64,000 nt of DNA from Zymoseptoria tritici IPO323 (Eukaryota; Ascomycota; Dothideomycetes; Mycosphaerellales; Mycosphaerellaceae), in NCBI RefSeq assembly GCF_000219625.1, contig NC_018212.1:2312501-2376500 (forward strand), given 5' to 3'. The translations under genes were made by a program, and so were the position numbers. Below are positions 10,117-21,304 of this stretch, one piece after another. The stretch's first letter is position 1. Each line of letters opens with the position of its first letter. The notes under the pieces are model-generated. The model was not told where the DNA came from. It ran no database searches and worked only from the letters and a program-made list of their open reading frames with translations.

Positions 10117-11739
10117 TATGCTAAGAAAGGTGCTACTCTTACGCTCTACGGAGCTAGCTTATTAAACAGAACTATTAGCACTAGATTAAAGAAATGCTAC
10201 TACACTATTGTACGTACCTTAAAGGCTATCTTTATAGAGTGCCTAAGACTTACGTAGTAAGAGATACTAGCTAAGAAGAACGTAGATAATACCCTTAAAT
10301 GTACTAAACTCGATCTACGAATACTAGCACTAAAGCGAGGACTTCTAGCGCGAGTTAAGCCCGGCTCCTTACTCTTACGTATCGTCCGAGAGGCTATTAA
10401 CGACATCTACCCTCGTCTTAAGCAGACTATAGTAGCTAATAGAGGCATTTAAGATGCGATAAACGTAGGTAAGATTACAAAGGAAGAGGTCTTAAGGAAC
10501 AAGCTTCCTTATAGTTTTAGTCGACTATTAAAGTAGCGTTAACCTCTTAGTTAGATCGATAGTAATATAAGACCGGTAGATTAGTATAGCATATAGTTTC
10601 TAAGTAATTAATAGGTCCTTAATGTCCTCCGTAACGAGCGATACGTTGCCGGTAATATTAACCGCCGCTAGAAGAAGATCGTTCGTAGACGTTTACTACG
10701 TAAGCAACACCTCTTATAACCGAATAAGGACGACCGCCTCGATTACTACGAATACCTTACTACTAAGCTTACTTAGCTGCTACTACTACCGCTCTTTATT
10801 ATAGTCGACGAGAAGAAGCTGCTCCTCGGAGGCTTACTAAATACGTACATCTTATGCCTCGAAGGAGAGTAGCCCTACGGTAATAACGAGAAGGTCGCGG
10901 TCGTTCTTATATAGTAGGCCGCGGCTAGCGAGTACATTAGTAACGTCGTTAAGAGACCGATAAAGATATAGATACTAGAGACATAGGACACCTTAGAGCA
11001 CGTTAAAAAGGAGATAAAGAAGCTAGTAGAGCAGCTAGATAGGAGGGCATAGAACTCTCGTTTACGCGCTCTTATTAAGGGCACTCGTAAACACCGCCGC
11101 TTAAGTAAGGCATAGCGCGAACGAGACGAGGACAATGCCGCTCGTCGTCTTGCTCGTTCTTAAGGTATAAGGGGCACTAGCACTAGTTAACGTAGAGCTA
11201 AGATCTTACCTACGATAATATAGCCTTTAGCGACCGAGTTTGTAAGAGCTAATAAACGTAGTAGTATAGACTTCGTATAGTACGCGGTGTTTATTTATAT
11301 AGAGCTATTATTTCCCTATTACCTTTAATTAAAGAAGGAGTGCCCTAAAAGGACGGTAATAATTACTAAAGACAACCTTAGTAGCTATGTAAAAGCACTA
11401 CGACTACTAGCTCCTTATATTAAAGATATAGCTATCTAGTTTATTAAGCAGTAGCTACTAAACTTACTAGACCTGCATCTAATTAAGAGCGTTTACTACT
11501 ATAAAGAGGTACTCCTTAGGGACTAGAAATATACGATAACTACTAACAACGTAGCTACTATTACTTATGCTTACGATAAGGTTACGAAGGTCTAGTAAGG
11601 GCGTAAAATAGACTATATCTGTAGCAGAATTGCGAGGGCAGCGGACTATATAGACCTTGTAGAGCGCATAGCTCTGAACGGTAGTAACAACAAGTTTAAT
11701 AACTACCTGCACGTTAAAAGCGACAGCGAGAGCGATTAA
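10117..11739 (+). pseudogene. RIP-degraded DDE transposase (Tc1/mariner-like)
   Basis: One plus frame can be followed for about 540 codons, interrupted by some 30 stops that are all TAG or TAA and never TGA, as expected when RIP turns CAG, CAA and TGG into stops. Transposase-like landmarks are FIIVDEKKLLLGG (first acidic region, near 10790), VIITKDN (about 11361-11381, normally an Asp/Glu-Asp-Asn motif) and LLDLHLIKSVYYYK (about 11464-11505, resembling the 'SPDLNPIEN.W...K' block that holds the last catalytic acid). Mutations have damaged these sites. A basic, coiled-coil-like stretch precedes the DDE part. I could not define terminal repeats. The superfamily call rests on motif layout only. 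Confidence 0.6.
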
Positions 11740-12193
11740 CAACACCTTTAAACGCGCCGAGCTATAAACATAGTTTTCACTAATATATTCACATTGCTAC
11801 TAACGATACTAATGTAGGCAACAACGCGTTGTTTTAGTAGTAAACCCTACCAAAATCCGATTGTCGATCCCAAAGCCGTATTAGGGCTGGCGCACTTTGA
11901 GCGGCCCCCCGGAGGTATGTCTTTGGCACAAATCCTCCTTCCTGTTCGAGGTTCATCGGCGTAGATCTCTCGTTCTTGCTCGTACAATTTCGTACTCTCC
12001 AGCCTAGTCGACGATGACCTTGGGAAGATGGTGTCAGAGTCCAGGATGCAAGACTCTTGAAGTTAGCGTGATGACGAGATGCAGAGTCCTCTTCGAGCTG
12101 CGTGCGGTCCACGTTGCCGACCAGCAAGCAGCGACGGCAGATAGGTGAATCCTTGCCTTTTGAAATGACCGCGGTGTATCGGCAGCTCGATCA
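11740..12193. other. Interval before the copia insertion; no gene seen
   Basis: Contains a 97-codon minus frame (11834-12127) with no recognisable feature. The 5-bp target site GTTCG of the next element lies at 12194-12198. Confidence 0.4.
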
Positions 12194-12198
12194 GTTCG

Positions 12199-12310
12199 TG
12201 TTACAATATAGCATTAGGTCAGGGTTCATCCGATATCGGTTGAACACGTATATATATGACACTGCAGGTAGTTGTCATGTATTCAATCTTATGGGCTCTA
12301 ATCTTCAACA
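12199..12310 (+). repeat. 5' LTR of copia element 1
   Basis: 112 bp, begins TGTTA and ends CAACA; identical to 19127-19238. It should contain promoter and RNA start and end signals. Still contains unmutated CpA sites. Confidence 0.95.
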
Positions 12311-12322
12311 GGTTATGAGCCC
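12311..12322 (+). other. Primer binding site matching the initiator tRNA-Met anticodon arm
   Basis: GGTTATGAGCCC directly follows the 5' LTR. It is the reverse complement of GGGCUCAUAACC, the anticodon stem-loop of initiator tRNA-Met including the CAU anticodon. This implies priming by a half-tRNA cut in the anticodon loop, as known for Drosophila copia and yeast Ty5, rather than by the tRNA 3' end. Confidence 0.8.
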
Positions 12323-12589
12323 GGTATAGCGCTTTACGGCATCAATTGCCATATCACGACATGATTATAAGCCCTTATCATTCCTATTTATTTCATTACA
12401 TTTGTTGCAGCTCAGCTGTTCACGAGGAAGGAATGTTTAACGTCTGATCGTTTTCAAGAGCGACAGTACGACCCAGCGATTTTCATGACATTAAGCTATC
12501 ATTTAAGGCGACAGCGACGTCGGTGCTCTATTAGACTCCTTAGTCCGGTTCAGAATACACCGGGCCTTGAAATTTTAACTACTGTAGTC

Positions 12590-15500
12590 CAGACCACAGC
12601 TTAATGCTGTCATTTCTAGTTACCTGACATCGGTTACCGACTCGATTAGTCTGCTTGGTGCCTCGATAAGAAACCTGACACGATTCTGCTACAAATCTCG
12701 ACTTAAAGCAATATTTTCATAACATCGAGTGTCAGTCAATAGATTTCATAACCTATTTAGGCTTAGCGCCACAGAGTTTTTCTTAGGAAGGTCACAGAAC
12801 CGCACAATTTATAACATTGCAAGGACATTTAAGGACTCAGTTATAGCACCTAGGCGCCTATCGACAGAGACTTAAGAAGAGAAGGCGGCGAGAAAACGAT
12901 TTCTTAACGCTAAATACAAACGCGCCGAGCGACACCGAAAACAGCAAGCAAAAGCTTAAGCCGAAGAATCCAGTCGACAAGCACAGCAACGACTTACTGC
13001 AGCACGTCTACTATCGACTACTACTTCGAGCTTATCGAAACCGCGACTCTTTTTATCTCTCGAATTATCAACTGTCACGAGGCCAAAGCCCGTTACGTTC
13101 GACGACATCGACGACCAGGGAAATACAATTATAATAACTACGTCCGGGGTGCAAGGCGATAAGAATTCTGTACACCCACCAAAAAATCTGAAATCTAAGC
13201 GCCGTACCGAGGCTACATCAACTTCAACTACCGATATACTAACTGCTGCCCCAAAAGCCTCTAGTTCAAAGACATTAAATACAAACCCTCTAGCCTAGGG
13301 AAACTCGGCCAAACCTCTATCAAACACATTAAGCTCCTCCTCGGAAGAATCTGACGGCGACTTCCTGTTTAAGAAACTAAGCAACAAAACTGGGAAACAA
13401 CCGGTCAAAAGCACTCCGCTAGGCTCGCTAACCGAACTACTTTTAAGGGAACCGAGTCCAATTCCCGACGAAACTACACGTTACATTGCTTCAGTTCCAA
13501 TCGCCGGTCCAACAATACTGTCGAGAAAAATGGCTCCAAGAGCTACGCGCAACAGCGCCTCCGCGTCAACCGACGCAGAAACATCATCATCGGGCACTAT
13601 GCCACCTCCGCGGGCTACTAACGCCAACACAGTGCCAGTTACTGTAAAAATCACAACTGGATCTCGCCTCTGGAACGAGGCGTATCACAAAGCACACAAG
13701 GACACCAAAGCGTTCGACAACTGCCAGAAATTGAAAGGCGCTGCGAACTATACCGATTAGTATCGTGATTTTTGTATTTGCCTCCGCAAAGTGGGTTATT
13801 TAGGCCTGTTTCTTAGTCAAGAGACAGGACCAGAAACACCGCTCACTCCAACTACGCTCGAACACAACGAGTACATGCTTGAGCACGCTACGTGGGCAGG
13901 AAGAAACGACTCACTTCTTGGATATCTTATGGCCACAGTCGACACGCACCTCCAGCTGAAATTGACGTCGGTCCGCACGATCAAAGACGCTGTCTAAATT
14001 CTCGATCGTGAGAGCACTGCAGCCGGCATTAACCTGCTTATAGAGAAACTCGAGCTGTGGGATACGTATTCATTCGATCAAGCCCGTTCTTTTGGAGAGT
14101 TTCTTAATAAATTTAAGAAGCGATTTGAAGATGTCAATCGCATCCGGAGCGAAATGCGCATTAACGAGGCCTCAAAGATCCTTCGTTTTCTTCGCGCACT
14201 GGGTAATCCGTTCAGGAACTGGATCGGAACTCTCGGTCTTACTAGCAGCATCTGCGGTGTAGGAAAGGGCACTCCCCTGACCTTCGAGGATATCACTACC
14301 TCCGCAGAGAACAAATGGAACCAGATGACGAAGAGCACGAATCCGGACCTTATTCCCGCTAAGAATCGATCTTACGCAGTTATGCACGCTGGACAAAAGC
14401 GCCCGTTCGATACTCGCAGCGGGCCACCTTTGGGAAAGCTGGTCGGAGACAAGAACGCTAAGTGTCAATAGCCAGGGCATGAGAACGCTGCGTATCACAC
14501 CAACGGCGACTGTTTCAAGCAAAACGACGACAAGTATCGGGCGATGATGGAAAGGAAGCGTCAACGCTTCAATCTAGGTCAATCGAGTGGACCGCCGCGT
14601 CAAGCTACCGGTTCAAATGCTATTCAAAGACCCCGTTCACACATTACGACATTCGGAAATACAGACGACGCAGTTACCGACCTTCAAGACGACGAACATT
14701 ACTTTGCGGACCTCTTAATAGTTTTCACCGACAACGCCAGCTAACTCACCGATTACGATCCCTCATCATTTACTACGATATTTCCTAAGAACAGCGCACC
14801 GGCGGCAGAAGCAGCGTACAAAGCGATTGCTCCGGACATCAAACCGAACACGAGTAACACCGAAGTGAAAAAGAATGGTTTTCAAAAGTTCGATTAGATC
14901 GTTGATTTAGGCACTACCTCGCACGTTTGCAACGAGCGCTCGATGTTCACAGAATACGTACCGCTACCAAAACCTGTCGAAATAGTTGGGTGTGGTAAAG
15001 GATTCTTTGCGCTCGGCGTTGGAAGTGTGACCCTGTCGACGATACGACCGCAAGGAAACACCGACTTAGTGCTAAAGAAGGTTATTCACGTTCCGCAACT
15101 GTCAGTTAATCTAGTCTCTGTTTCGAGTATTAGCAAGAACGCCGCGCGATGCACGTTTGAACAAGGCTCTTGTCGCTTCCGGAAAATTAACGCAGACAAA
15201 TCAGACGGGGATATTATATGCACAGGGACACAATACGGCGCACTCTGGAAACTCGATGTATCTCTCGGCCGAACATTCAATGTCTACTGGAATAACGAAC
15301 CAGAGATAATGCGCGCATTTAATGCCTCCTTTATTGCGCAACACACTGTTCAACGACTGCTACTGTCAATTTGGCACTCAAGATTTGGACATCTCGGCGA
15401 CAGACCTCTCCGCGAAATGCTTGGCCGTTAAGGAATCAAATTTATCGATAAGACCTTCTTATGCGATGCGTGCAACAGGAATAAACTGCAACAGAGACAT

Positions 15501-18374
15501 GCTACATCTAAGCCCGTTCGCGCACAACAACCCCTCGAGAAAGTACACATAGATCTCGGAGGACCTCTACCGCTCTCGGAATCTAGCGAACAATACTACC
15601 TCCTCATCGTAGATAACATGACACGTTATGCGTAGCTATACACTTTAAAGTCGAAGCAGGCGCGAGAAGTCTACTGCTATTATTATGACTTCGAAGTACG
15701 GATGCATCGAGAGTTTGGCGCAATTATCAAGCATGCGCGCGCTAATAGTGGCACTGAATTCACGGATATCATTACTAACGTAGCGCACGCCGCGGGACTA
15801 AACTGGACAATCTCTGCACCCTATTAATCCGAGCAAAACGGCGTCGTCGAACGCCGCCATCAGACATTGTAGAACATTATTCGATGCATGAAATTTAACG
15901 GTCAATTAAAGAACCAACTGTGGCCCGAGCTAATAAAGGCCGCAGTATTTATTAACAACAGGTCACCGTCAACCGCCCTTCGCAACTGGAAGAGTCCATT
16001 TGAATGCCTTTACGGCATAGCGCCTAATATCGATTGGATACGCCGTGTTAGCTGCAGAGCCTACAAACTAGTACCGAAGCGAAAATTCCCGAAGAAATAC
16101 GACGAGCGAGCGCATGTTCGAGTGCTTGTTGGATTTAAAGGCCACAACCTTTTCCGACTATAGGATCTAATATCCGGGAAGATCGAGCGCGCAAAAGAAG
16201 TGTTGTTCGACGAGAATGTGCGGCTTAACCACAATGAAATTAAGGAACTCAAGTTTCCGCCATTCTCGAGTAACGAGATCGACCACATTGCGCCACTCGC
16301 ACCGGAAGACGTACTACCTTATAACGCTATTGCAATGCCAAAGCATCTCTCACCGGCGATAGAGGCTTAGGCTGCCGGAGTCGAGTAGGAGAAACACGGG
16401 CGTCAAGGAGACGTTATTTCGAATCCTGTGCAGCCCATCGCTCTACCGAAGATCGCTCCACCACCACGGAATGTTAACGCACCACCGGTATTACTTGAAG
16501 TGCTATCAAATCCAGGACTCCCTACAGTCAATTCCGATTAATTGCATCGTCGAATAGAGATCGCATCGATAGTCAATTACGCCTGTATTAACAACGATAA
16601 CCTACTCGCATTCACAGCCCAAACTGGACCGATACCAGTCCTAGACATCGAACTCGAAGACGATAACAAGACACCCTGGGACGGACAGCTAAAGGAGGAC
16701 GAAGACCAGAGGCTAACAAAGATTCATCTGGTCGAGGATAACCCTGTCGTTCCAAAAACCTATTACGAAGCGACACACTGCGGTAACAAGGCCCAGTAGG
16801 AGCAGGCTATTACCGAAGAAAACGAATCGCTTTAAGAAAACGATACCTAGGAAATCGTCGATAAAGGCACCGCGCACACGCCTGTGTTATCCGGTCGCTG
16901 GGTTTTTACTGTCAAACAAGGACTTTACGGAGAGATTACGCGATACAAGGCTCGCTAGGTAGTGCGTAGCTTTGAACAACGAGAGGGGATTAACTTCTTA
17001 GAAACCTTCGCAGCTGTTGTAAAGCTAATAAGTTACCGGATTATGTTTGCACTCGCTGCCAAGTTCAACTAGCACGTTTATCAAATAGACGTCAAAACAG
17101 CGTTCCTCTACGGGAAAGTTAAGGAAGAAATCTACGTCGAGCTGCCACTAGGCTCCAAGATTAACGGCAAGGTGTGCAAGCTAAAGAAGGCACTCTACGG
17201 ACTAAAACAAGCACCCCGAGTCTAGTACAATACTCTTAACAAAGCCTTGTCAGACATTAGATTCTTACTGTGTGTTTATAACAAGGCAGTGTTCAAGAAG
17301 GACTCTACATTCATCCTAGTCTACGTGGACGATCTCCTTATCGCTGGACCGGACCTCGAATTAATTAAGGACGTCAAACAGTCCCTCTCTGATCGATTCA
17401 AGATAAAGGACATAGGCGAGTGCGAGTTCTTCCTCGGCATTAGAATCGAAAGGGACCGCAGCAAGGGCACTATTAAACTAACCCAAAAGGCACACATAAA
17501 AGCAATGCTCGAACGATTCGGCTTGCTTAATGCTAACCCTGCCGCAATGCCCTTTGCCTCTAGTCAAAAGTAGGAGCTAACAAAGCCAGGATTTACCGCA
17601 AAATCAGAAGACCGACTTAAATACCAATCAATAGTTGGATCTTTGATGTATACGATGCTTGGAACTCGACCTAACCTCTCATTCGCGGTGTCAATAGCCA
17701 GCCGATTCTGCTCGAACCCGTCACCGCAACACCACGAGCACGTAAAGCGGATTATGCGATATATCCTTAGAATACTGGACGCTGGACTAGAGTACTCTGG
17801 ACAAGACGACAACCTCGTAGGATACAGCGACGCTAAATATGCAGGAGATCGATCAGACAGCAAATCCATCGGAGGCTACGTATTTACTATTGGCAGCACC
17901 GCCGTTAGCTGGAGATGCAAGAAACAGACTACGGTTGCACTGTTAACTGCCGAAGCTGAATACACTGCAGTTCACTATGCGGTAAAGGAAGCTGTCTAGT
18001 TAAAGGAAATGATAGCGTACTTCGGATATCCTAAGGACTTAATCCTCATCCGAGTCGACAATTAAAGTGCTATCAAAATCGCCAACAACCCCGAGATGCA
18101 TAAAAAGACGAAGCACATCCGCGTACAGTTTCACTACACGCGAGACCAAGTTGACGCTGGATACGTTAATTTCCTGCACATTCCTAGAGATCAGAATCCT
18201 GCCGATATCTTCACGAAGGTGTTGGGCCAAACACTCTTCGAGAAACACGCCTTAGCTATGGGAATAGTCGGAATAAGAGAAGGACGCACGAAGAAGGAAT
18301 TGCTGCGCACTAGGGCTGATAAGGCACTTGTGCGGGTTTTCCTCGGATACCTTGCAGACCGTAAGAAGTCTTAA
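12590..18374 (+). pseudogene. gag-pol polyprotein of copia element 1, many stops, no frameshift
   Basis: A single frame can be followed to the final TAA at 18372 with no indel but more than 20 internal TAG/TAA codons and no TGA. Gag includes a basic, coiled-coil-like N-terminal part (about 12876-12960) and a His/Cys patch near 14455-14510. Protease: IVDLGTTSHVC at about 14896, with DLG where DSG/DTG is expected. Integrase: WHSRFGH and CDAC zinc residues, then HIDLGGP, and EQNGVVERR (15832-15858). Reverse transcriptase: [11 protein letters not shown] (17080-17112) and active site YVDDLLIAG (about 17322-17348). RNase H: RPNLSFAV, YSDAKYAGD, TAEAEY and KTKHI. Most stops fall where relatives have Trp or Gln, which fits RIP-type CpA mutation. 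Likely dead as a protein source, though possibly mobilised by another copy. Confidence 0.9.
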
Positions 18375-18469
18375 AAAGCGCAGAAACTTCATGACCTGGC
18401 GACGTCTTAAAACTCACTAAACACACCATCAAATACAAACACACACACCTACCCACTAACATCGCAGAC

Positions 18470-18946
18470 ATGAACCGGCCGCAGCGACGCTTCGAAGAGC
18501 GTAACCCTGCCCTCGCACTAACTGTGCGACTGATTGTTAGAGACATACACGATGTCTTACCTAATTCACTCCCCTCGACATTAAAAAGCGACCTGTCGAA
18601 TTTAGAGGAGTGGAAACTAGATGTGTGCTACCTAGTACAGAACATCTCCGAGGAACTCTTCGACCTGCTAAGGCCTGGAGGAGACCGATCACCTTAGGTC
18701 GCACGATCATCACACATAATAAACGACGACAACCGCTGGAATCGACTCTGTTTTGAACAGGAATGCTGGAATCAGCGAAATCGACTGTTCGTTACCATCC
18801 TACGACGCACTACGGATCCCTCGATACACGACAACTTCAATACCTTGAATGCGCACCACCTAATAAAGGCCATTACGAACCGGACCTTTACACACCCGAC
18901 ATTCAAGAGGAACACGAGGAGGATACTAAGGGATTCCGGTGCTTAA
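18470..18946 (+). pseudogene. Small extra reading frame between RNase H and the 3' LTR of element 1
   Basis: Begins MNRPQRRFEERNPALAL about 100 bp after the polyprotein stop, in another frame, and runs 158 codons with one TAG (18695-18697). Contains a leucine/acidic stretch (LEEWKLDVCYLVQNISEELF). No zinc finger, signal peptide or membrane segment. I do not recognise it. Its place just upstream of the purine tract resembles the extra frame in element 2, but I see no sequence match between them. Confidence 0.45.
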
Positions 18947-19116
18947 TTGAAGGAAAGAGCATAGGCGGAACACTAGATACAAGAGATCGGGGAACTCGAG
19001 ATGAGTCGATGAAATAATCGAGGCGATGCTGTACTCTTTTTCCCTCAAAGTCAACCGAGGTTTTTTAACGAGACAGCCGGATATTTGGAGTTATTGGTTT
19101 TCGAACCGATATCGTT

Positions 19117-19126
19117 TGAGTGGGAG
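19117..19126 (+). other. Polypurine tract of copia element 1
   Basis: TGAGTGGGAG lies directly before the 3' LTR (TGTTAC...), the expected position of the plus-strand primer for reverse transcription. Confidence 0.65.
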
Positions 19127-19238
19127 TGTTACAATATAGCATTAGGTCAGGGTTCATCCGATATCGGTTGAACACGTATATATATGACACTGCAGGTAGT
19201 TGTCATGTATTCAATCTTATGGGCTCTAATCTTCAACA
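19127..19238 (+). repeat. 3' LTR of copia element 1
   Basis: 112 bp, identical to the 5' LTR at 12199-12310, followed by the target duplication GTTCG at 19239-19243. Confidence 0.95.
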
Positions 19239-19243
19239 GTTCG

Positions 19244-21304
19244 CGACCCCGAGGGCTTTTCGGACCGGGACCAGGCTTTGGGAAGGCTAGCTCGAAGAAG
19301 AGTTGTCGTCCAGTTCCCCTCGGGTTTTGAGTGACCGCTGCTCGTCATGATGAGGAATTTCCGAGCCTTGGATAGCGTCGAGCAGCAATCGGGAGGTCTG
19401 GCCATGCCATTCCTGGGACTGGCGGTACCTCCTAGATTTGGAACGATCACGGATCGTGGCAAGGACGGATCGGACCATAAGTGTGTGCCTCAGGCATGCC
19501 ACGTCAGATCGGCAGTCTTGCGTGGTAGGTCGGGAAAGCAGCAGCATCATGTTCAAAGCAAGAAGAATGGGCGACTTGACAAAGGCCGACGAAGCAGTGA
19601 GGTCGACATATGCCTTCTTCATGTCACCAACCGGCAATTCCCACAACGCCGCGAAACGTGGCCGGAAAAGGATCGTCCGGCAAATACGGCTCGCGCTGGA
19701 GAGTTGTGCGATCGCACTCGGGTGGCAGGCTTGTGCGTGAGGCACTGCTGCCGCTTATACGCTTCGGATGCTTGATAAGGCAAGGATATGCGGCCTCCTG
19801 CTGTAGGAATTTCGATTCTGATGCTCAGCGTCCTTGGCTTTCGTTGTTCGTAAAGGGATTACATTGTCATTTTGGCCGCAAGAACAGCTACATCTCGTGC
19901 TCACTAGACGGACTCGCTGCCGAAAGGAACAACAGCATGCCGGGCTAATAGCAAGCGCCAGAATGGTAGCTATATATCTGGATTTAGACGAAGTCTCGAA
20001 ACTGCAGTTTCCTGGTCGGTGTCGTTCCTCATCAATACGAAACCTTTGGTACCTTCCACCTAGATTGTGAGTCAACTCTCAGACAAACTCATAGTCGGTG
20101 GCCTCCGGGCGCTCAATTGCTACGTTAATCGCTACGTTGGCTAGAATGTAGGTACAATATAGATTAAGCCGGCGAACCGAACGATATTTCCCGTCGTCTC
20201 GGCACTCGATTAACAACGATCCTAGGACTTCCTTTCTAGCAGGCGTTAGTCGTTGCTAGCTTGCGAAGAATCTCGATTCGTATCTCTTCCGGACTAGCGA
20301 TGTCTATAGCGATAGGTGTCTTATTATATAGGCTATAAGTTAGGTATATTTTATGCTTAATCCGAGTAGGGACTTCCTCTACTCGGAAAGCTACCGGTAC
20401 CCACGACTCCAGCCTCATGTGTTCTTTGCAGAGAGACTCGTCGACTCCACGGACCTTGGGCGTCGGCTTTGGCTCCCTGCTTGGCAAGCTAGTCTTGCGA
20501 CCCGGAGTCGGCGATGAGCGGGCCTGATTCTTTGGCGTCATGGGCAGTAATGCGGGAAATGATGCCGCTCTTATTCAGCCAGGTGTTGGCTCAGCGTTGA
20601 GCGAGAGGTAAAGGTCGCCGCTCTGGTAATGGATCTGAGTCGAGCCACTGGAGGCGAAGATAGAGCGAGCGAGGAGTCCCGTGAAGTTCGCTGCTCCGCG
20701 TTGTACAATGCCCTGCCTTATCTAGCGCCTTCGTCAAGCTGAAAAGGTCGTATTTCCTGTAGCGTATGGGACCGAAGTAAAGTGTCGATGTATAACAACG
20801 GTCGGACAAGTATCCTCCAAACGTGGTTCTTGCCTGAGGCATTAGCAGATTATCGGCATCGACTGCTTTGGCGGCTAGCAGACCAGGACAGGACGGATCC
20901 GGCGTCTATGACAAGAAGAAGAATGGAGGAAGTTGATATGAGCCGTAGCCCAGATATGAAGTCAATGAATACCGCCTTCACGGCGACACCTAGCAACTTC
21001 CACGACGCCTGGCAACGAAGGCACGAGAGGATCGTTTCGCACTTGCGATAAACATTTCTCCAATCGATGAGCGATCGCGCCTTCGCAAAACCTTCATAGC
21101 TTGAGAGCTGTGGACCTATACCGCTTTCCGTGGCGTTGATTGGTATTCAAGGCATCCTGCATGAATACTCTGGAATGCTTTCCCTGTTCCCATTCCTCGT
21201 GCGGACCATAATGTCCCGTGAATACCGTACTCGCACCGCAGTCTCTAGGAAGCTGCCGCTGCTGTCCAATCGCTCCGCGAATCGACCTTAGAGTGTAGGC
21301 CCGA
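19244..21304. other. No firm gene (2 kb)
   Basis: Short overlapping frames on both strands; the longest is a 152-codon minus frame at 19287-19745 with no motif I recognise. The part at 20100-20400 is rich in TA steps and resembles an old RIPed repeat. I could not show any protein family here. Confidence 0.4.

Larger units (their letters stand above)
12199..19238 (+). mobile_element. Complete Ty1/copia LTR retrotransposon (7,040 bp, element 1)
   Basis: Two 112-bp LTRs (TGTTACAATATAG...CTTCAACA) are identical base for base and flanked by the 5-bp target duplication GTTCG (12194-12198 and 19239-19243). Order on the plus strand: 5' LTR, primer binding site, gag, protease, integrase, reverse transcriptase, RNase H, a small second frame, purine tract, 3' LTR. 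Integrase before reverse transcriptase places it in Ty1/copia (Pseudoviridae). The coding frame carries more than 20 stops, so this copy cannot encode its own proteins, although the LTRs show no divergence. Confidence 0.95.

Noticed and set aside
12590..18374. Reassigned stop codons (TAG as Trp/Gln) as an explanation for the interrupted gag-pol
   Set aside because: Host genes in the window use TAG and TAA as ordinary stops, the lost codons are both Trp and Gln, and TGG and CAG are also still used; RIP explains all cases.
19287..19745. 152-codon minus frame next to element 1
   Set aside because: No recognisable domain and no supporting splice or codon evidence; may be chance.
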